DNA of 64,000 nucleotides from Pantoea nemavictus (GTDB lineage Bacteria > Pseudomonadota > Gammaproteobacteria > Enterobacterales > Enterobacteriaceae). Position numbers and translations under genes: made by a program. The DNA lies in NCBI RefSeq assembly GCF_037479095.1, contig NZ_JBBGZW010000001.1:1860001-1924000 (forward strand), in the 5' to 3' direction. This document shows positions 51,952 to 62,028 of the stretch, one piece after another (positions within the stretch are counted from its first letter, which is position 1; the number at the start of each line of letters is the position of its first letter). The notes under the pieces were generated by a model. That model saw only the letters and a program-made list of their open reading frames with translations, was not told where the DNA came from and did no database searches.

Positions 51952-52959
51952 ATGACGGACAAAACCCCTAAAGAGACAGCGGCTGAGGCAGAAACCAAGC
52001 CGCTGATTGATATTAAAACCGGCAATAAAACCGTGGATGGCTCAATCCAAAATGTGTCGCGCTTCGCCGCCTGGTTTCAGGCGATTCCAGCGGTGGCGCA
52101 CTTTATGCGCGCGCTGGAACGCTTTAACGATCGCCTCGGCAGCCAGTTTGGTGCAGCCATCACCTACTTTTCCTTTCTCTCCCTGATACCGATTTTGATG
52201 GTCTCCTTTGCGGCGGTCGGCTTTGTGCTGGCGTCGAATCAGGATTTGCTCACCGAGTTGATCAACAAAATCGTTAACAGCATCAGCGATCCGACGCTGG
52301 CAACTACGCTGAAGAACACGGTGAATACCGCGATTCAGCAGCGTGCCACGGTGGGAATAACCGGTTTGCTGCTGGCGCTTTACTCCGGCATTAACTGGAT
52401 GGGCAATCTGCGTGAAGCGGTGCGTGCCCAGTCGCGCGACGTCTGGGAACGTAAGCCAGACGATCAGGAGAAGTTTTGGAAGAAGTACGCGCGCGATCTG
52501 CTGTCGCTGCTCGGTTTGATGTTTGCGCTGGTGATTACGCTGTCGCTGACCTCGATTGCCGGTGCGGCGCAGGCGGCCATCGTTAATGCGCTGGGGCTGG
52601 AGGATATTGAGTGGCTGCGTCCGGCGATGACGGTGATTGCGCTGTCGATCTCCATCTTCGCTAACTATCTGCTGTTCCTGTGGATCTTCTGGATTTTGCC
52701 GCGCCACAAGCCACGTAAAAAAGCGCTGTTCCGCGGCACGCTGCTGGCGGCGATTGGCTTTGAGGTGATCAAGTTTGTTATGACGCTGACGCTGCCGAAG
52801 CTGGCAACCTCGCCGTCTGGCGCGGCTTTTGGTTCGGTGCTTGGCTTGATGGCGTTTTTCTACTTCTTTGCGCGTTTGACGCTGTTCTGCGCGGCGTGGA
52901 TCGCTACTGCGAAATACAAAGATGATAAAGAGATGCCGCAGCCGCATCAGGTAAAATAA
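51952..52959 (+). CDS. yhjD: Inner membrane protein YhjD (YihY/BrkB family)
   Basis: This is a 335-residue polytopic membrane protein. The core AHFMRALERFNDRLGSQFGAAITYFSFLSLIPILMVSFAAVGF and the C-terminal GSVLGLMAFFYFFARLTLFCAAWIATAKYKDD match E. coli YhjD. The protein has been linked to lipopolysaccharide precursor export because altered YhjD supports growth of strains lacking normal Kdo-lipid A. A hydrophilic N-terminal segment of about 45 residues precedes six helices. yhjE follows at 53249, the same order as in E. coli. Confidence 0.95.
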   Translation: MTDKTPKETAAEAETKPLIDIKTGNKTVDGSIQNVSRFAAWFQAIPAVAHFMRALERFNDRLGSQFGAAITYFSFLSLIPILMVSFAAVGFVLASNQDLLTELINKIVNSISDPTLATTLKNTVNTAIQQRATVGITGLLLALYSGINWMGNLREAVRAQSRDVWERKPDDQEKFWKKYARDLLSLLGLMFALVITLSLTSIAGAAQAAIVNALGLEDIEWLRPAMTVIALSISIFANYLLFLWIFWILPRHKPRKKALFRGTLLAAIGFEVIKFVMTLTLPKLATSPSGAAFGSVLGLMAFFYFFARLTLFCAAWIATAKYKDDKEMPQPHQVK

Positions 52960-52998
52960 GCTGACGGGATTGTTACAAATGCCGTACTAGCTAAAAAT

Positions 52999-53096
52999 GT
53001 TTCCTGCTGGCTATTTTTTCCGCAAAAACCAGCAGGAAACGCTGAAGGGTCACTTTAATTTGGCCCTTTTGCAGAGATTCCCGCCAAAAAAGTGAC
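52999..53096. other. Two strong hairpins between yhjD and yhjE
   Basis: GTTTCCTGCTGG (52999-53010) pairs perfectly with CCAGCAGGAAAC (53029-53040). A second nested structure pairs GTCACTTT (53049-53056) with AAAGTGAC (53089-53096) and TTTGGC (53059-53064) with GCCAAA (53083-53088). No U-run follows on the plus strand. They may protect or regulate the yhjE transcript. Confidence 0.6.
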
Positions 53097-53248
53097 ACTT
53101 CCCGTTCCCATCCGCCATTGATCGCGGCAACTCAGAAATTATCCACTTATTCGACGAAAAAGCCCGGTCTGACGCGGTTTTTCGCCATTGAATGCCGCAA
53201 ACCAGGTGCGTAAGATTCTCTGTCTACATTTACAATTAAGAAACACTT

Positions 53249-54583
53249 ATGCAAGCCTCCATCACAGAAACACTCGACAAAAAACACGACGAAACGCCGG
53301 TTAATTCACGTGGCAAAGTGGTTGTGGCATCGCTGGTCGGCACTGCCATTGAGTTCTTCGATTTCTATATCTATGCCACCGCCGCGGTGATTATTTTCCC
53401 GCACATCTTCTTCCCGCAGGGCGATCCTACCGTCGCCACGCTACAGTCGCTGGCGACCTTCGCTATCGCCTTTGTTGCGCGTCCAATTGGTTCTGCCGTA
53501 TTTGGCCACTTTGGCGACCGCGTCGGTCGTAAAGCCACACTGGTCGCATCGCTGCTGACCATGGGCGTTTCGACGGTGCTGATTGGTTTGCTGCCGAGCT
53601 ATCAAACGATTGGTGTGGCTGCTCCGCTGCTGCTGGCGCTGGCACGTTTTGGTCAGGGTCTTGGCCTGGGCGGAGAATGGGGCGGTGCAGCCCTGCTGGC
53701 TACCGAGAATGCGCCGGCGAAGAAACGCGCGCTTTATGGTTCGTTCCCACAGCTTGGCGCGCCGATTGGCTTCTTCTTCGCTAACGGTACTTTCCTACTG
53801 CTTTCATGGCTGCTGACCGATGAGCAGTTCATGAACTGGGGCTGGCGCGTGCCGTTTATTCTCTCTGCGGTGCTGGTGTTGATTGGCCTGTATGTACGCG
53901 TTTCGCTGCATGAAAGCCCCGTGTTCGCCAAAGTGCAGAAAGAGAATAAGCAGGTAAAAATGCCGATTGGCACGCTGCTGAGCAAGCATATGACGGCGAC
54001 GATTCTCGGCACCTTCATCATGCTGGCCACCTATACGCTGTTCTATATTATGACTGTCTACTCAATGAGCTACGGTACCGCGCCCGCGCCGGCCGGCCTT
54101 GGCTATTCGCGTAACAGCTTCCTGTGGATGCTGATGGTGGCGGTGATTGGTTTCGGTGTGATGGTACCAATTGCCGGTCTGCTGGCCGATCGCTTTGGCC
54201 GTCGTAAAACCATGATCACCATTACGCTGATGATTATCGCCTTCGCACTGATGTTCCCAATGCTGCTGGGTTCCGGTTCTCAGGTGCTGGTGATGGGCTT
54301 CCTGATCCTGGGCTTAAGCATTATGGGGCTGACCTTTGGTCCAATGGGCGCGCTGCTGCCGGAGTTGTTCCCGACCGAAGTGCGCTATACCGGCGCGTCT
54401 TTCTCTTACAACTTGTCGTCGATTCTTGGTGCATCCGTGGCGCCGTATATCGCCACCTGGCTGAATGCGAACTACGGTTTGCAGGCGGTGGGTTTCTATT
54501 TGGCTTCAATGGCGGTGCTGACGCTGATCGCGCTGATTGCCTGTAAAGAGACGCGCAATCAGACGCTGTATGAAGCGGTATGA
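53249..54583 (+). CDS. yhjE: MFS transporter YhjE (metabolite:H+ symporter type)
   Basis: This is a 444-residue, twelve-helix major facilitator of the metabolite:proton symporter group. It follows E. coli YhjE nearly throughout: KVVVASLVGTAIEFFDFYIYATAAVI, FGHFGDRVGRKATLVASLLTMGVSTV, GQGLGLGGEWGGAALLATENAP and ELFPTEVRYTGASFSYN. The substrate is not known. A family 3 repeat and the ilvC terminator separate it from convergent ilvC. Confidence 0.95.
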   Translation: MQASITETLDKKHDETPVNSRGKVVVASLVGTAIEFFDFYIYATAAVIIFPHIFFPQGDPTVATLQSLATFAIAFVARPIGSAVFGHFGDRVGRKATLVASLLTMGVSTVLIGLLPSYQTIGVAAPLLLALARFGQGLGLGGEWGGAALLATENAPAKKRALYGSFPQLGAPIGFFFANGTFLLLSWLLTDEQFMNWGWRVPFILSAVLVLIGLYVRVSLHESPVFAKVQKENKQVKMPIGTLLSKHMTATILGTFIMLATYTLFYIMTVYSMSYGTAPAPAGLGYSRNSFLWMLMVAVIGFGVMVPIAGLLADRFGRRKTMITITLMIIAFALMFPMLLGSGSQVLVMGFLILGLSIMGLTFGPMGALLPELFPTEVRYTGASFSYNLSSILGASVAPYIATWLNANYGLQAVGFYLASMAVLTLIALIACKETRNQTLYEAV

Positions 54584-54611
54584 TTGAGCGGTGCTGTACT
54601 CTGGTTCGTAT

Positions 54612-54750
54612 GTGCTTGCTGTCCCCCTCCTCGGTCCTCCCCCATAAATGGGGGAGGAAGATGCTGCCATATGTTAGTTCTGAAGCTGCATGTGGCAGCG
54701 TCTCCTTCCCCCGCTTGCGGGGGAAGGCCGGGATGGGGGACAGCGAGTAC
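54612..54750. repeat. Compound palindromic repeat, family 3, copy 2 (reverse orientation to 35205)
   Basis: The hairpin CCTCCCCCATAAATGGGGGA (plus GG) is followed by AGATGCTGCCATATG and GCATGTGGCAGCGTC. The hairpin CCTTCCCCCGCTTGCGGGGG (plus AAGG) comes next. Outer arms are TGCTGTCCCCC and GGGGGACAGCG. It lies between convergent yhjE and ilvC. Confidence 0.87.
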
Positions 54751-54778
54751 ATACATAGAGCAACAGCGAGCACTAATT

Positions 54779-54802
54779 AAAAAAAACCCCGGCAAGCCGG
54801 GG
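54779..54802 (-). terminator. Rho-independent terminator of ilvC (possibly two-way)
   Basis: CCCCGGC and GCCGGGG form a 7-bp GC stem with a 2-nt loop. On the minus strand it is followed by eight T residues. On the plus strand TTTCTTCTTTC follows, so it may also end yhjE transcription. Confidence 0.88.
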
Positions 54803-54838
54803 TTTCTTCTTTCTGCTGAAAACTGTGTCGCGCGTGGC

Positions 54839-56314
54839 TTAGCCAGCGACAGCGATACGTTTCATGTCGGTCATGTAGCCACGCAGTTTGCGGCCTACTG
54901 ATTCGATTGGATGCTGGCGTACCGCTTCGTTGACGTCGCGCAGCTGTGCGTTATCAACCTGCGTGCCTTCAATCGCTTTGCCCAGATCGCCCGGCTGCAG
55001 CGTGGTCATGAACTCTTTCAGCAGTGGAACCGCGGCGAAGGAGAACAGGTAGTTACCGTATTCTGCGGTATCAGAGATAACCACGTTCATTTCATACAGA
55101 CGCTTACGGGCGATGGTGTTGGCAATCAGCGGCAGCTCGTGCAGTGATTCGTAGTAAGCCGACTCTTCAATGATGCCCGCATCAACCATGGTTTCGAACG
55201 CCAGCTCAACGCCTGCTTTCACCATCGCAACCATCACAACACCTTTGTCGTAGTACTCTTGCTCTTCGATTTTGCCCTCAAACTGCGGCGCGTTTTCGAA
55301 TGCCGTTGCGCCGGTCTCTTCACGCCAGGTCAGCAGGTTTTTGTCGTCGTTAGCCCAGTCAGCCATCATGCCTGAGGAGAATTCGCCAGAGATGATGTCA
55401 TCCATGTGCTTCTGGAACAGCGGCGCCATGATGGTTTTCAGCTGCTCAGACAGCGAATAAGCACGGATTTTCGCCGGGTTAGACAGGCGATCCATCATCA
55501 GCGTGATGCCGCCGAACTTCAGTGATTCGGTGATGGTTTCCCAGCCGAACTGAATCAGTTTTTCGGTATAAGCCGCGTCGTGACCTTCAGCCACCAGCTT
55601 GTCGAAGCACAGCAGAGAACCGGCCTGCAGCATACCGCACAGGATAGTTTGCTCACCCATCAGGTCAGATTTCACTTCTGCAACGAAAGAAGATTCCAGC
55701 ACGCCAGCACGGTCGCCGCCGGTGGCTGCAGCCCAGGCTTTCGCAATCGCCATGCCTTCGCCTTTTGGATCGTTCTCCGGGTGAACCGCGATTAGCGTCG
55801 GCACACCGAAACCGCGCTTGTACTCTTCACGCACTTCCGTACCTGGGCACTTCGGCGCCACCATCACTACGGTGATGTCTTTACGAATGGTTTCGCCTAC
55901 TTCAACGATGTTGAAACCGTGCGAGTAACCCAGCGCAGCGCCATCTTTCATCAACGGCTGAACGGCCTGAACTACCGCTGAGTGCTGTTTGTCTGGCGTC
56001 AGGTTTACTACCAGATCGGCCTGCGGGATCAGATCTTCGTAAGTGCCGACTTTGAAACCGTTATCGGTCGCTTTGCGGAAAGAGGCACGCTTCTCAGCAA
56101 TCGCTTCAGCACGCAGGGCATAGGCCACGTCGAGGCCAGAATCACGCATGTTCAGGCCCTGGTTCAGACCCTGAGCACCACAGCCAACAATGACCACTTT
56201 CTTGCCTTTCAGGAAGCTAGCGCCATCAGCGAATTCGTCGCGTGACATGAAACGACATTTGCCCAGCTGCGCTAACTGGTTGCGCAGATTCAATGTGTTG
56301 AAGTAATTAGCCAT
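54839..56314 (-). CDS. ilvC: Ketol-acid reductoisomerase (class II, NADP+)
   Basis: IlvC converts acetolactate and acetohydroxybutyrate to the dihydroxy acids, the second step of valine and isoleucine synthesis. The 491-residue enzyme is the long class II form of enterobacteria. [29 protein letters not shown] near residue 37 is the NADPH site, and GYSHGFN and [16 protein letters not shown] near residue 130 and 150 belong to the fold. The duplicated helical domain carries the Mg2+ acids. It is divergent from ilvY and has its own terminator. Confidence 0.98.
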   Translation of the reverse strand: MANYFNTLNLRNQLAQLGKCRFMSRDEFADGASFLKGKKVVIVGCGAQGLNQGLNMRDSGLDVAYALRAEAIAEKRASFRKATDNGFKVGTYEDLIPQADLVVNLTPDKQHSAVVQAVQPLMKDGAALGYSHGFNIVEVGETIRKDITVVMVAPKCPGTEVREEYKRGFGVPTLIAVHPENDPKGEGMAIAKAWAAATGGDRAGVLESSFVAEVKSDLMGEQTILCGMLQAGSLLCFDKLVAEGHDAAYTEKLIQFGWETITESLKFGGITLMMDRLSNPAKIRAYSLSEQLKTIMAPLFQKHMDDIISGEFSSGMMADWANDDKNLLTWREETGATAFENAPQFEGKIEEQEYYDKGVVMVAMVKAGVELAFETMVDAGIIEESAYYESLHELPLIANTIARKRLYEMNVVISDTAEYGNYLFSFAAVPLLKEFMTTLQPGDLGKAIEGTQVDNAQLRDVNEAVRQHPIESVGRKLRGYMTDMKRIAVAG

Positions 56315-56437
56315 GGGTACTCCGGTTAGATGTTGTGTTTGTTTTTGTTCAGTAACGGCGATGTGAACTACGCCGCGAATGACCCCATCATATGACAGGA
56401 AATCCGTTGCTTAAATTGATATATTAGCAAGGTCACA

Positions 56438-56452
56438 TTGCAAAATTTGCAA
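56438..56452. promoter_or_regulatory. Probable IlvY operator between ilvY and ilvC
   Basis: TTGCAAAATTTGCAA is a perfect 7-1-7 palindrome 24 bp before the ilvY start, at the position of the IlvY operator in E. coli, where acetolactate-bound IlvY activates ilvC. A second operator nearer ilvC is expected but was not clearly resolved. Confidence 0.75.
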
Positions 56453-56475
56453 CACAACGTTGAGGCGATACGCGC

Positions 56476-57357
56476 ATGGATTTACGAGACCTGAAGCTCT
56501 TCCTTCATCTGGCTGAAAGCTGCCACTTTGGCCGCACCGCACGCGCCATGCACGTCAGCCCATCGACCCTTTCACGCCAGATTCAGCGCCTGGAAGAGGA
56601 TGTCGGTCACGCGCTGTTCCTGCGTGATAACCGCACCGTCACGCTGACCGAAGCCGGTGAGCGCCTGCGCCAGTTTGCGCAGCAGACGTTGCTGCAATAT
56701 CAGCAGCTGCGCCATGTGATGGATCTAAACGGCCCGTCACTGAGCGGCGAGCTGCGCCTGTTCTGCTCGGTGACGGCCGCATACAGCCATCTGCCGCCGA
56801 TTCTCGACCGCTTCCGCGCCGAACATCCGCAGGTAGAGATCAAACTCACCACCGGTGACGCCGCCGATGCGATTGAGATGGTGCAGTCCGGTGATGCCGA
56901 TCTCGCCATTGCCGGTCGTCCCGAATCGCTGCCCGCCAGCATAGATTTTACGCCACTGGGGTTGATCCCGCTGGTGCTGATTGCCCCGGCGCTGCCTTGT
57001 CCGGTGCGCAGCCAGGCAACGCAGGACGAGCCTGATTGGGCGCAAATCCCGTTTATCCTGCCGGAACAAGGCCCTGCGCGCCGCGGTATCGATTTGTGGT
57101 TCCGCCGCCAGCGCATCCCCAATCCGCAGATTTACGCCACGGTTTCGGGACACGAGGCGATTGTCTCGATGGTGGCGCTGGGTTGTGGCATTGCGCTGCT
57201 GCCGGATGTGGTGCTGGAGAACAGTCCGGAACCGGTGCGCAATCGCGTGTTAACGCTGGAGAATGTGGAATCTGTCGCGCCGCTGGAGCTTGGCGTGTGC
57301 GTACAAAAAAAGCGGCTCGGGGAGCCGCTTATCAATGCGTTCTGGCACCAGCTATGA
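56476..57357 (+). CDS. ilvY: LysR-family activator of ilvC, IlvY
   Basis: IlvY senses acetolactate or acetohydroxybutyrate and activates ilvC. The 293-residue protein starts MDLRDLKLFLHLAESCHFGRTARAMHVSPSTLSRQIQRLEEDVGHALF, a classic LysR helix-turn-helix. VALGCGIALLPDVVLENS lies near residue 235. The 3' end contains, on the opposite strand, the terminator of the ilvGMEDA operon, encoding residues around KKRLGEPL. The stop codon abuts the ilvA stop. Confidence 0.97.
   Translation: MDLRDLKLFLHLAESCHFGRTARAMHVSPSTLSRQIQRLEEDVGHALFLRDNRTVTLTEAGERLRQFAQQTLLQYQQLRHVMDLNGPSLSGELRLFCSVTAAYSHLPPILDRFRAEHPQVEIKLTTGDAADAIEMVQSGDADLAIAGRPESLPASIDFTPLGLIPLVLIAPALPCPVRSQATQDEPDWAQIPFILPEQGPARRGIDLWFRRQRIPNPQIYATVSGHEAIVSMVALGCGIALLPDVVLENSPEPVRNRVLTLENVESVAPLELGVCVQKKRLGEPLINAFWHQL
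57304..57330 (-). terminator. Rho-independent terminator of ilvGMEDA, embedded in the ilvY coding region
   Basis: AAGCGGCTC and GAGCCGCTT form a perfect 9-bp stem with a CCC loop on the minus strand, followed by a run of seven T residues. It lies 28 bp beyond the ilvA stop and inside codons of ilvY. Confidence 0.88.
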
Positions 57358-58905
57358 TTATTGCCCGGCGAGGAAGAAACGAAACGCCGGGTTGTTCGCT
57401 TCGTCGTGCCATTCGTAACCCAACGCGGTGAGATGGGTTTCGAAATCCGGCTCTTGCTCGTTAGCTTCAAAGGCCGCCAGTACCCGGCCGTAATCGGTGC
57501 CGTGACTGCGATAGTGGAACAGCGAGATATTCCAGTGTGCGCCGAGCGTCTGCAGGAACTTCAGCAGCGCGCCCGGTGCTTCCGGGAATTCAAAGCTAAA
57601 CAGGCGTTCGTGCAGCGGCTTCGATGGACGTCCGCCCACCATGTAGCGCACGTGCAGCTTGGCCATCTCATCATCCGAGAGATCCACCACACGATAACCG
57701 GCTTCGTTCAGCTGGCTGATGATCTCACTGCGCTCCTCCAGCCCGCGCGTTAAGCGGACGCCGACGAAAATGCAGGCGTTATCCGCATCCGCGTAGCGAT
57801 AGTTGAACTCGGTGATCGAACGTCCGCCGATGGTTTGGCAAAACTTGAGGAAACTGCCCTGCTGCTCTGGAATCGTCACCGCCAGCAGCGCTTCACGCTG
57901 CTCACCCAGTTCGCAACGCTCAGAGACATAGCGCAAGCCGTGGAAGTTGACGTTGGCACCTGACAACACGTGCGCCAGGCGCTCGCCTTTGATTTCATGC
58001 TGCTGGATATACTTCTTCATGCCCGCCAGCGCCAGCGCACCCGAAGGTTCCGCTACCGCGCGCACATCTTCGAACAGGTCTTTTACTGCCGCACAAATCG
58101 CATCGCTATCCACCGTGATGATGTCGTCGAGATATTCACGACACAGGCGGAAGGTTTCATCACCAATGCGTTTGACCGCCACGCCCTCGGCAAACAAGCC
58201 GACGCGCGGCAAATCTACCGGCTCACCGGCCTCCAGCGCCGCCTTTAGGCAGGCTGAATCTTCCGACTCCACGGCGATCACTTTGATTTGTGGCATCAGC
58301 TGCTTGATCAACACGGCAACGCCCGCCGCTAGACCGCCGCCGCCAACCGGCACGAAGACGCGATCGAGATGCGCATCCTGTTGCAGCAGTTCCATCGCCA
58401 ACGTGCCCTGTCCAGCGATGACCGCCGGATGGTCAAACGGCGGTACGAAGGTGTAACCCTGCTGTTCAGACAGCTCGATCGCCTTGGCTTTTGCCTCGTC
58501 GAAATTGGCCCCAAACAGATAAGCCTCACCGCCAAATGCGCGTACTGCATCAACCTTGATGTCTGCCGTGGCCAACGGCATCACAATCAGTGATTTGATG
58601 CCAAGCGTGCTGGCTGAGAGCGCCACGCCCTGCGCATGGTTACCGGCCGAAGCCGTCACCACGCCGCGCGCTTTTTGCTCTTCATTCAGCCCGGCTATCA
58701 TCGCGTACGCCCCGCGCAGCTTGAAGCTGTGCACCGGCTGACGATCTTCACGCTTCACCAGAATGGTGTTGCCAAGACGCGATGATATTTTTTCCATTTT
58801 CTGCAGCGGCGTCACCTGGGCAATTTCATACACCGGTGAGCGCAGCACGGCGCGCAAATATTCCGCGCCGTTTGGCGACGCGGGTAGCGGTTGAGACTCA
58901 GCCAT
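57358..58905 (-). CDS. ilvA: Threonine dehydratase (biosynthetic)
   Basis: IlvA deaminates threonine to 2-oxobutanoate, the first step of isoleucine synthesis, and is inhibited by isoleucine. The 515-residue PLP enzyme has the lysine motif SFKLRGAYAMI near residue 60 and the glycine loop VPVGGGGLAAG near residue 190. Two ACT-like regulatory domains follow from about residue 330 (LAVTIPEQQGSFLKFCQTIGG; FSFEFPEAPGALLKFLQTLG). It follows ilvD by 3 bp. Confidence 0.98.
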   Translation of the reverse strand: MAESQPLPASPNGAEYLRAVLRSPVYEIAQVTPLQKMEKISSRLGNTILVKREDRQPVHSFKLRGAYAMIAGLNEEQKARGVVTASAGNHAQGVALSASTLGIKSLIVMPLATADIKVDAVRAFGGEAYLFGANFDEAKAKAIELSEQQGYTFVPPFDHPAVIAGQGTLAMELLQQDAHLDRVFVPVGGGGLAAGVAVLIKQLMPQIKVIAVESEDSACLKAALEAGEPVDLPRVGLFAEGVAVKRIGDETFRLCREYLDDIITVDSDAICAAVKDLFEDVRAVAEPSGALALAGMKKYIQQHEIKGERLAHVLSGANVNFHGLRYVSERCELGEQREALLAVTIPEQQGSFLKFCQTIGGRSITEFNYRYADADNACIFVGVRLTRGLEERSEIISQLNEAGYRVVDLSDDEMAKLHVRYMVGGRPSKPLHERLFSFEFPEAPGALLKFLQTLGAHWNISLFHYRSHGTDYGRVLAAFEANEQEPDFETHLTALGYEWHDEANNPAFRFFLAGQ

Positions 58906-58908
58906 CGG

Positions 58909-60759
58909 TTAGCCTCCCAGCTTGGACTTATCGCGCACCGCGCCTTTGTCAGCGCTGGTCGCCAGTGATGCATAGGCGCGCAGGGCAAAGGAGACTTCAC
59001 GCACACGGCCGTGCGGCGTATAGGCCGCTTCGCCACGCGCCTGCTCTTCTTCACGACGGGCATGCAGTTCGTTATCCGCCACCGCCAGCTTGATGCCACG
59101 GTTCGGGATATCGATTTCAATCATGTCGCCATCTTTCACCAGCGCAATGGTGCCGCCGCTCGCCGCTTCCGGAGAGGCGTGACCAATCGACAAACCGGAG
59201 GTGCCACCAGAGAAACGACCATCGGTGATCAATGCACAGCTTTTGCCGAGGCCCATCGATTTGAGATAGGTGGTTGGATAGAGCATTTCCTGCATGCCCG
59301 GCCCGCCTTTCGGCCCTTCGTAGCGGATAACCACCACGTCACCGGCCACCACTTTGCCGCCAAGAATCGCTTCAACCGCATCGTCCTGGCTTTCGTACAC
59401 TTTGGCCGGGCCTGTGAAGGTGAGGATCTCTTTGTCTACGCCGGCGGTTTTTACGATACAGCCATCTTCTGCAATATTGCCGTAAAGGACTGCCAGGCCG
59501 CCATCTTGTGAGTAAGCGTGCTCGCGCGTACGAATACAACCTTCGCTGCGATCGTCATCCAGCGTGTCCCAACGGCAATTCTGCGAAAATGCCTTGGTGG
59601 TACGAATACCGGCAGGACCGGCGCGGAACATATCCTTCACGGCCTGATCTTTGGTCAGCATGATGTCGTACTGATCGAGGGTTTCACGCATGCTCTGCTG
59701 CAGAATGTTGCGCGCGCTGGTGTCGATCAGACCGGCACGATCCAGCTCACCGAGAATGGCGATAACGCCACCCGCGCGGTGCACATCTTCCATATGATAT
59801 TTCGGCGTACTTGGCGCCACTTTACACAGCTGAGGCACTTTACGAGACAAGCGATCGATATCAGAGATATTGAAGTCGATTTCGCCTTCCAGCGCTGCTG
59901 CCAGCAGGTGCAGAACGGTATTGGTGGAACCGCCCATGGCGATATCCAGCGTCATCGCATTCTCGAACGCCGCCTTGGTGGCGATGTTACGCGGCAGCAT
60001 GTTGTCGTCATCCTGCTCGTAATAGCGTTTGGTCAGGCTAACAATGCGCTTACCGGCATTAATGAACAGCTCTTTACGATCGGCGTGGGTTGCCAACAGT
60101 GAACCGTTACCCGGCTGCGACAAGCCCAGCGCTTCAGTCAGACAGTTCATGGAGTTAGCGGTGAACATCCCGGAACAGGAACCGCAGGTTGGGCAAGCGG
60201 AACGTTCGATCTGATCGCTGTCGGCATCGCTGACGTTCGGGTTGGCACCCTGAATCATTGCGTCCACCAGATCCAGCTTGATGATTTGATCGGACAGTTT
60301 GGTTTTACCGGCTTCCATCGGGCCGCCAGAGACAAAGATCACCGGAATGTTGAGGCGCAGTGCCGCCATCAGCATGCCCGGGGTGATTTTGTCGCAGTTG
60401 GAGATACAGACCATGGCGTCAGCACAGTGCGCGTTAACCATGTACTCCACTGAATCGGCAATTAGCTCACGTGAAGGCAGTGAATACAGCATGCCGCCAT
60501 GACCCATGGCGATACCATCATCCACCGCAATGGTATTGAACTCTTTAGCCACACCGCCTGCTGCTTCGATCTCCTCGGCAACCAGTTTGCCTAGATCGCG
60601 CAGGTGCACGTGGCCCGGTACGAATTGGGTGAATGAGTTGACCACGGCGATAATCGGCTTGCCGAAATCGTCGTCGGTCATTCCTGTCGCGCGCCACAGG
60701 GCACGGGCACCGGCCATGTTACGTCCATGGGTGGTGGTGGCGGAACGGTACTTAGGCAT
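58909..60759 (-). CDS. ilvD: Dihydroxy-acid dehydratase
   Basis: IlvD dehydrates dihydroxy acids to the 2-oxo acids of valine and isoleucine using an iron-sulfur cluster. The 616-residue protein has the cluster cysteines in [12 protein letters not shown] near residue 118 and [19 protein letters not shown] near residue 190. The C-terminal block [25 protein letters not shown] lies near residue 515. Length matches the family. It lies between ilvE and ilvA in the operon. Confidence 0.98.
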   Translation of the reverse strand: MPKYRSATTTHGRNMAGARALWRATGMTDDDFGKPIIAVVNSFTQFVPGHVHLRDLGKLVAEEIEAAGGVAKEFNTIAVDDGIAMGHGGMLYSLPSRELIADSVEYMVNAHCADAMVCISNCDKITPGMLMAALRLNIPVIFVSGGPMEAGKTKLSDQIIKLDLVDAMIQGANPNVSDADSDQIERSACPTCGSCSGMFTANSMNCLTEALGLSQPGNGSLLATHADRKELFINAGKRIVSLTKRYYEQDDDNMLPRNIATKAAFENAMTLDIAMGGSTNTVLHLLAAALEGEIDFNISDIDRLSRKVPQLCKVAPSTPKYHMEDVHRAGGVIAILGELDRAGLIDTSARNILQQSMRETLDQYDIMLTKDQAVKDMFRAGPAGIRTTKAFSQNCRWDTLDDDRSEGCIRTREHAYSQDGGLAVLYGNIAEDGCIVKTAGVDKEILTFTGPAKVYESQDDAVEAILGGKVVAGDVVVIRYEGPKGGPGMQEMLYPTTYLKSMGLGKSCALITDGRFSGGTSGLSIGHASPEAASGGTIALVKDGDMIEIDIPNRGIKLAVADNELHARREEEQARGEAAYTPHGRVREVSFALRAYASLATSADKGAVRDKSKLGG

Positions 60760-60821
60760 GCTCTATTTACTCCAGTAATAATAAGGTTGCGGGCGTCATC
60801 TGACACCCGCAAAAAAGCGCG

Positions 60822-61751
60822 TTATGCGTTAACCGGATCCAACCAGCCCCACTTGTCTTCCGTTTCGCCAGTAAACAGGCCAAAGAATGCCTTCTGGATA
60901 CGACCGGTGACCGGACCACGTTTACCTTCGCCGACCTGAATGCCGTCGACGCTGCGCACCGGAGTGATCTCCGCTGCAGTACCAGACATGAACACTTCGT
61001 CTGCCAGATACAGGGATTCGCGCGACAGCACCTGCTCACGCACTTCGATACCCATGTCTTGCGCCAGCTTGATGATGGCGTCACGCGTGATGCCCGGCAG
61101 CGCTGAAGAGGTGAACGGTGGCGTGAACAGAATGCCATCTTTCACTTCGAACAAGTTTTCGCCAGCACCTTCTGAAATATAGCCGTTGGTGTCGAGGGCG
61201 ATACCTTCCTGATAGCCGTGGCGACGTGCTTCGCTACCCACCAGCAGAGAGGAGAGATAGTTACCACCCGCTTTTGCGGCGGTCGGCAAGGTGTTTGGTG
61301 CCACGCGGTTCCACGAAGAAACCATCGCGTCGATGCCGTTTTCCAGCGCTTCAGCGCCCAGGTAAGCACCCCATGGGAAGGCGGCGATGATTACATCGGT
61401 GGTGTAGCCATCTGGCGGGTTCACACCCAGACCCACGTCACCCACAAAGGCCAGCGGACGGATATAAGCGCTTTTCAGTTTATTCACGCGGATCACTTCG
61501 CGGCACGCTTCCATCAGTTCATCAACGCTGGCTTTAATCGGGAAACGATAAATTTTGGCGGATTCATGCAGACGCTTCATGTGCTCACGGTGACGGAACA
61601 CCACTGGGCCTTTGTGTGAGTCGTAGCAACGCACGCCTTCAAACACAGAAGTACCGTAATGCAGTGCATGAGACATCACGCTAACCTTGGCGTCTTCCCA
61701 CTTAACCATCTCCCCATTGAACCAAATAAAGTCTGCTTTCTTCGTACTCAT
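60822..61751 (-). CDS. ilvE: Branched-chain amino acid aminotransferase
   Basis: IlvE makes the final transamination to valine, leucine and isoleucine. The 309-residue class IV PLP enzyme has the same length as E. coli IlvE: MSTKKADFIWFNGEMVKWEDAKVSVMSHALHYGTSVFEGVR at the start, NTLPTAAKAGGNYLSSLL near residue 153 (catalytic lysine) and NLFEVKDGILFTPPFTSSALPGITR near residue 200. The ATG at 61751, after AAAGGA, was chosen over an upstream extension. Confidence 0.98.
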   Translation of the reverse strand: MSTKKADFIWFNGEMVKWEDAKVSVMSHALHYGTSVFEGVRCYDSHKGPVVFRHREHMKRLHESAKIYRFPIKASVDELMEACREVIRVNKLKSAYIRPLAFVGDVGLGVNPPDGYTTDVIIAAFPWGAYLGAEALENGIDAMVSSWNRVAPNTLPTAAKAGGNYLSSLLVGSEARRHGYQEGIALDTNGYISEGAGENLFEVKDGILFTPPFTSSALPGITRDAIIKLAQDMGIEVREQVLSRESLYLADEVFMSGTAAEITPVRSVDGIQVGEGKRGPVTGRIQKAFFGLFTGETEDKWGWLDPVNA

Positions 61752-61770
61752 TGCTTTTTTCCTTTGGCGA

Positions 61771-62028
61771 CTAAGCGCGGATTTGTTGTGTTGTCTGTTG
61801 TTGGATCTCGACGCAAGCGACATCCATAAGTTTGCTTAACTGCGAAGACAGTAAATCGACAGAGCGTTGGCTGGCAACGGTCATTTCGATATTAATGTTC
61901 CCGGCATTGACCGCGGAGGCCATATTCATCGCACACACCTGGAAGCCGCGGTGACGCACGACACGCAAAATGCGCTCCAATATTTCAGGACGAAAGCGGG
62001 CTTCGATAGACAATTGATGCTGATTCAT
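61771..62028 (-). CDS. ilvM: Acetolactate synthase isozyme II small subunit
   Basis: IlvM is the 85-residue regulatory ACT-domain subunit that activates IlvG. The fold is visible in [28 protein letters not shown] and [31 protein letters not shown]. The start ATG overlaps the ilvG stop (ATGA), indicating coupled translation. Confidence 0.96.
   Translation of the reverse strand: MNQHQLSIEARFRPEILERILRVVRHRGFQVCAMNMASAVNAGNINIEMTVASQRSVDLLSSQLSKLMDVACVEIQQQTTQQIRA

Noticed and set aside
52042..52947. Long open frame antisense to yhjD
   Set aside because: Arg/His/Gln-rich shadow of a conserved membrane protein gene; no recognisable domain.
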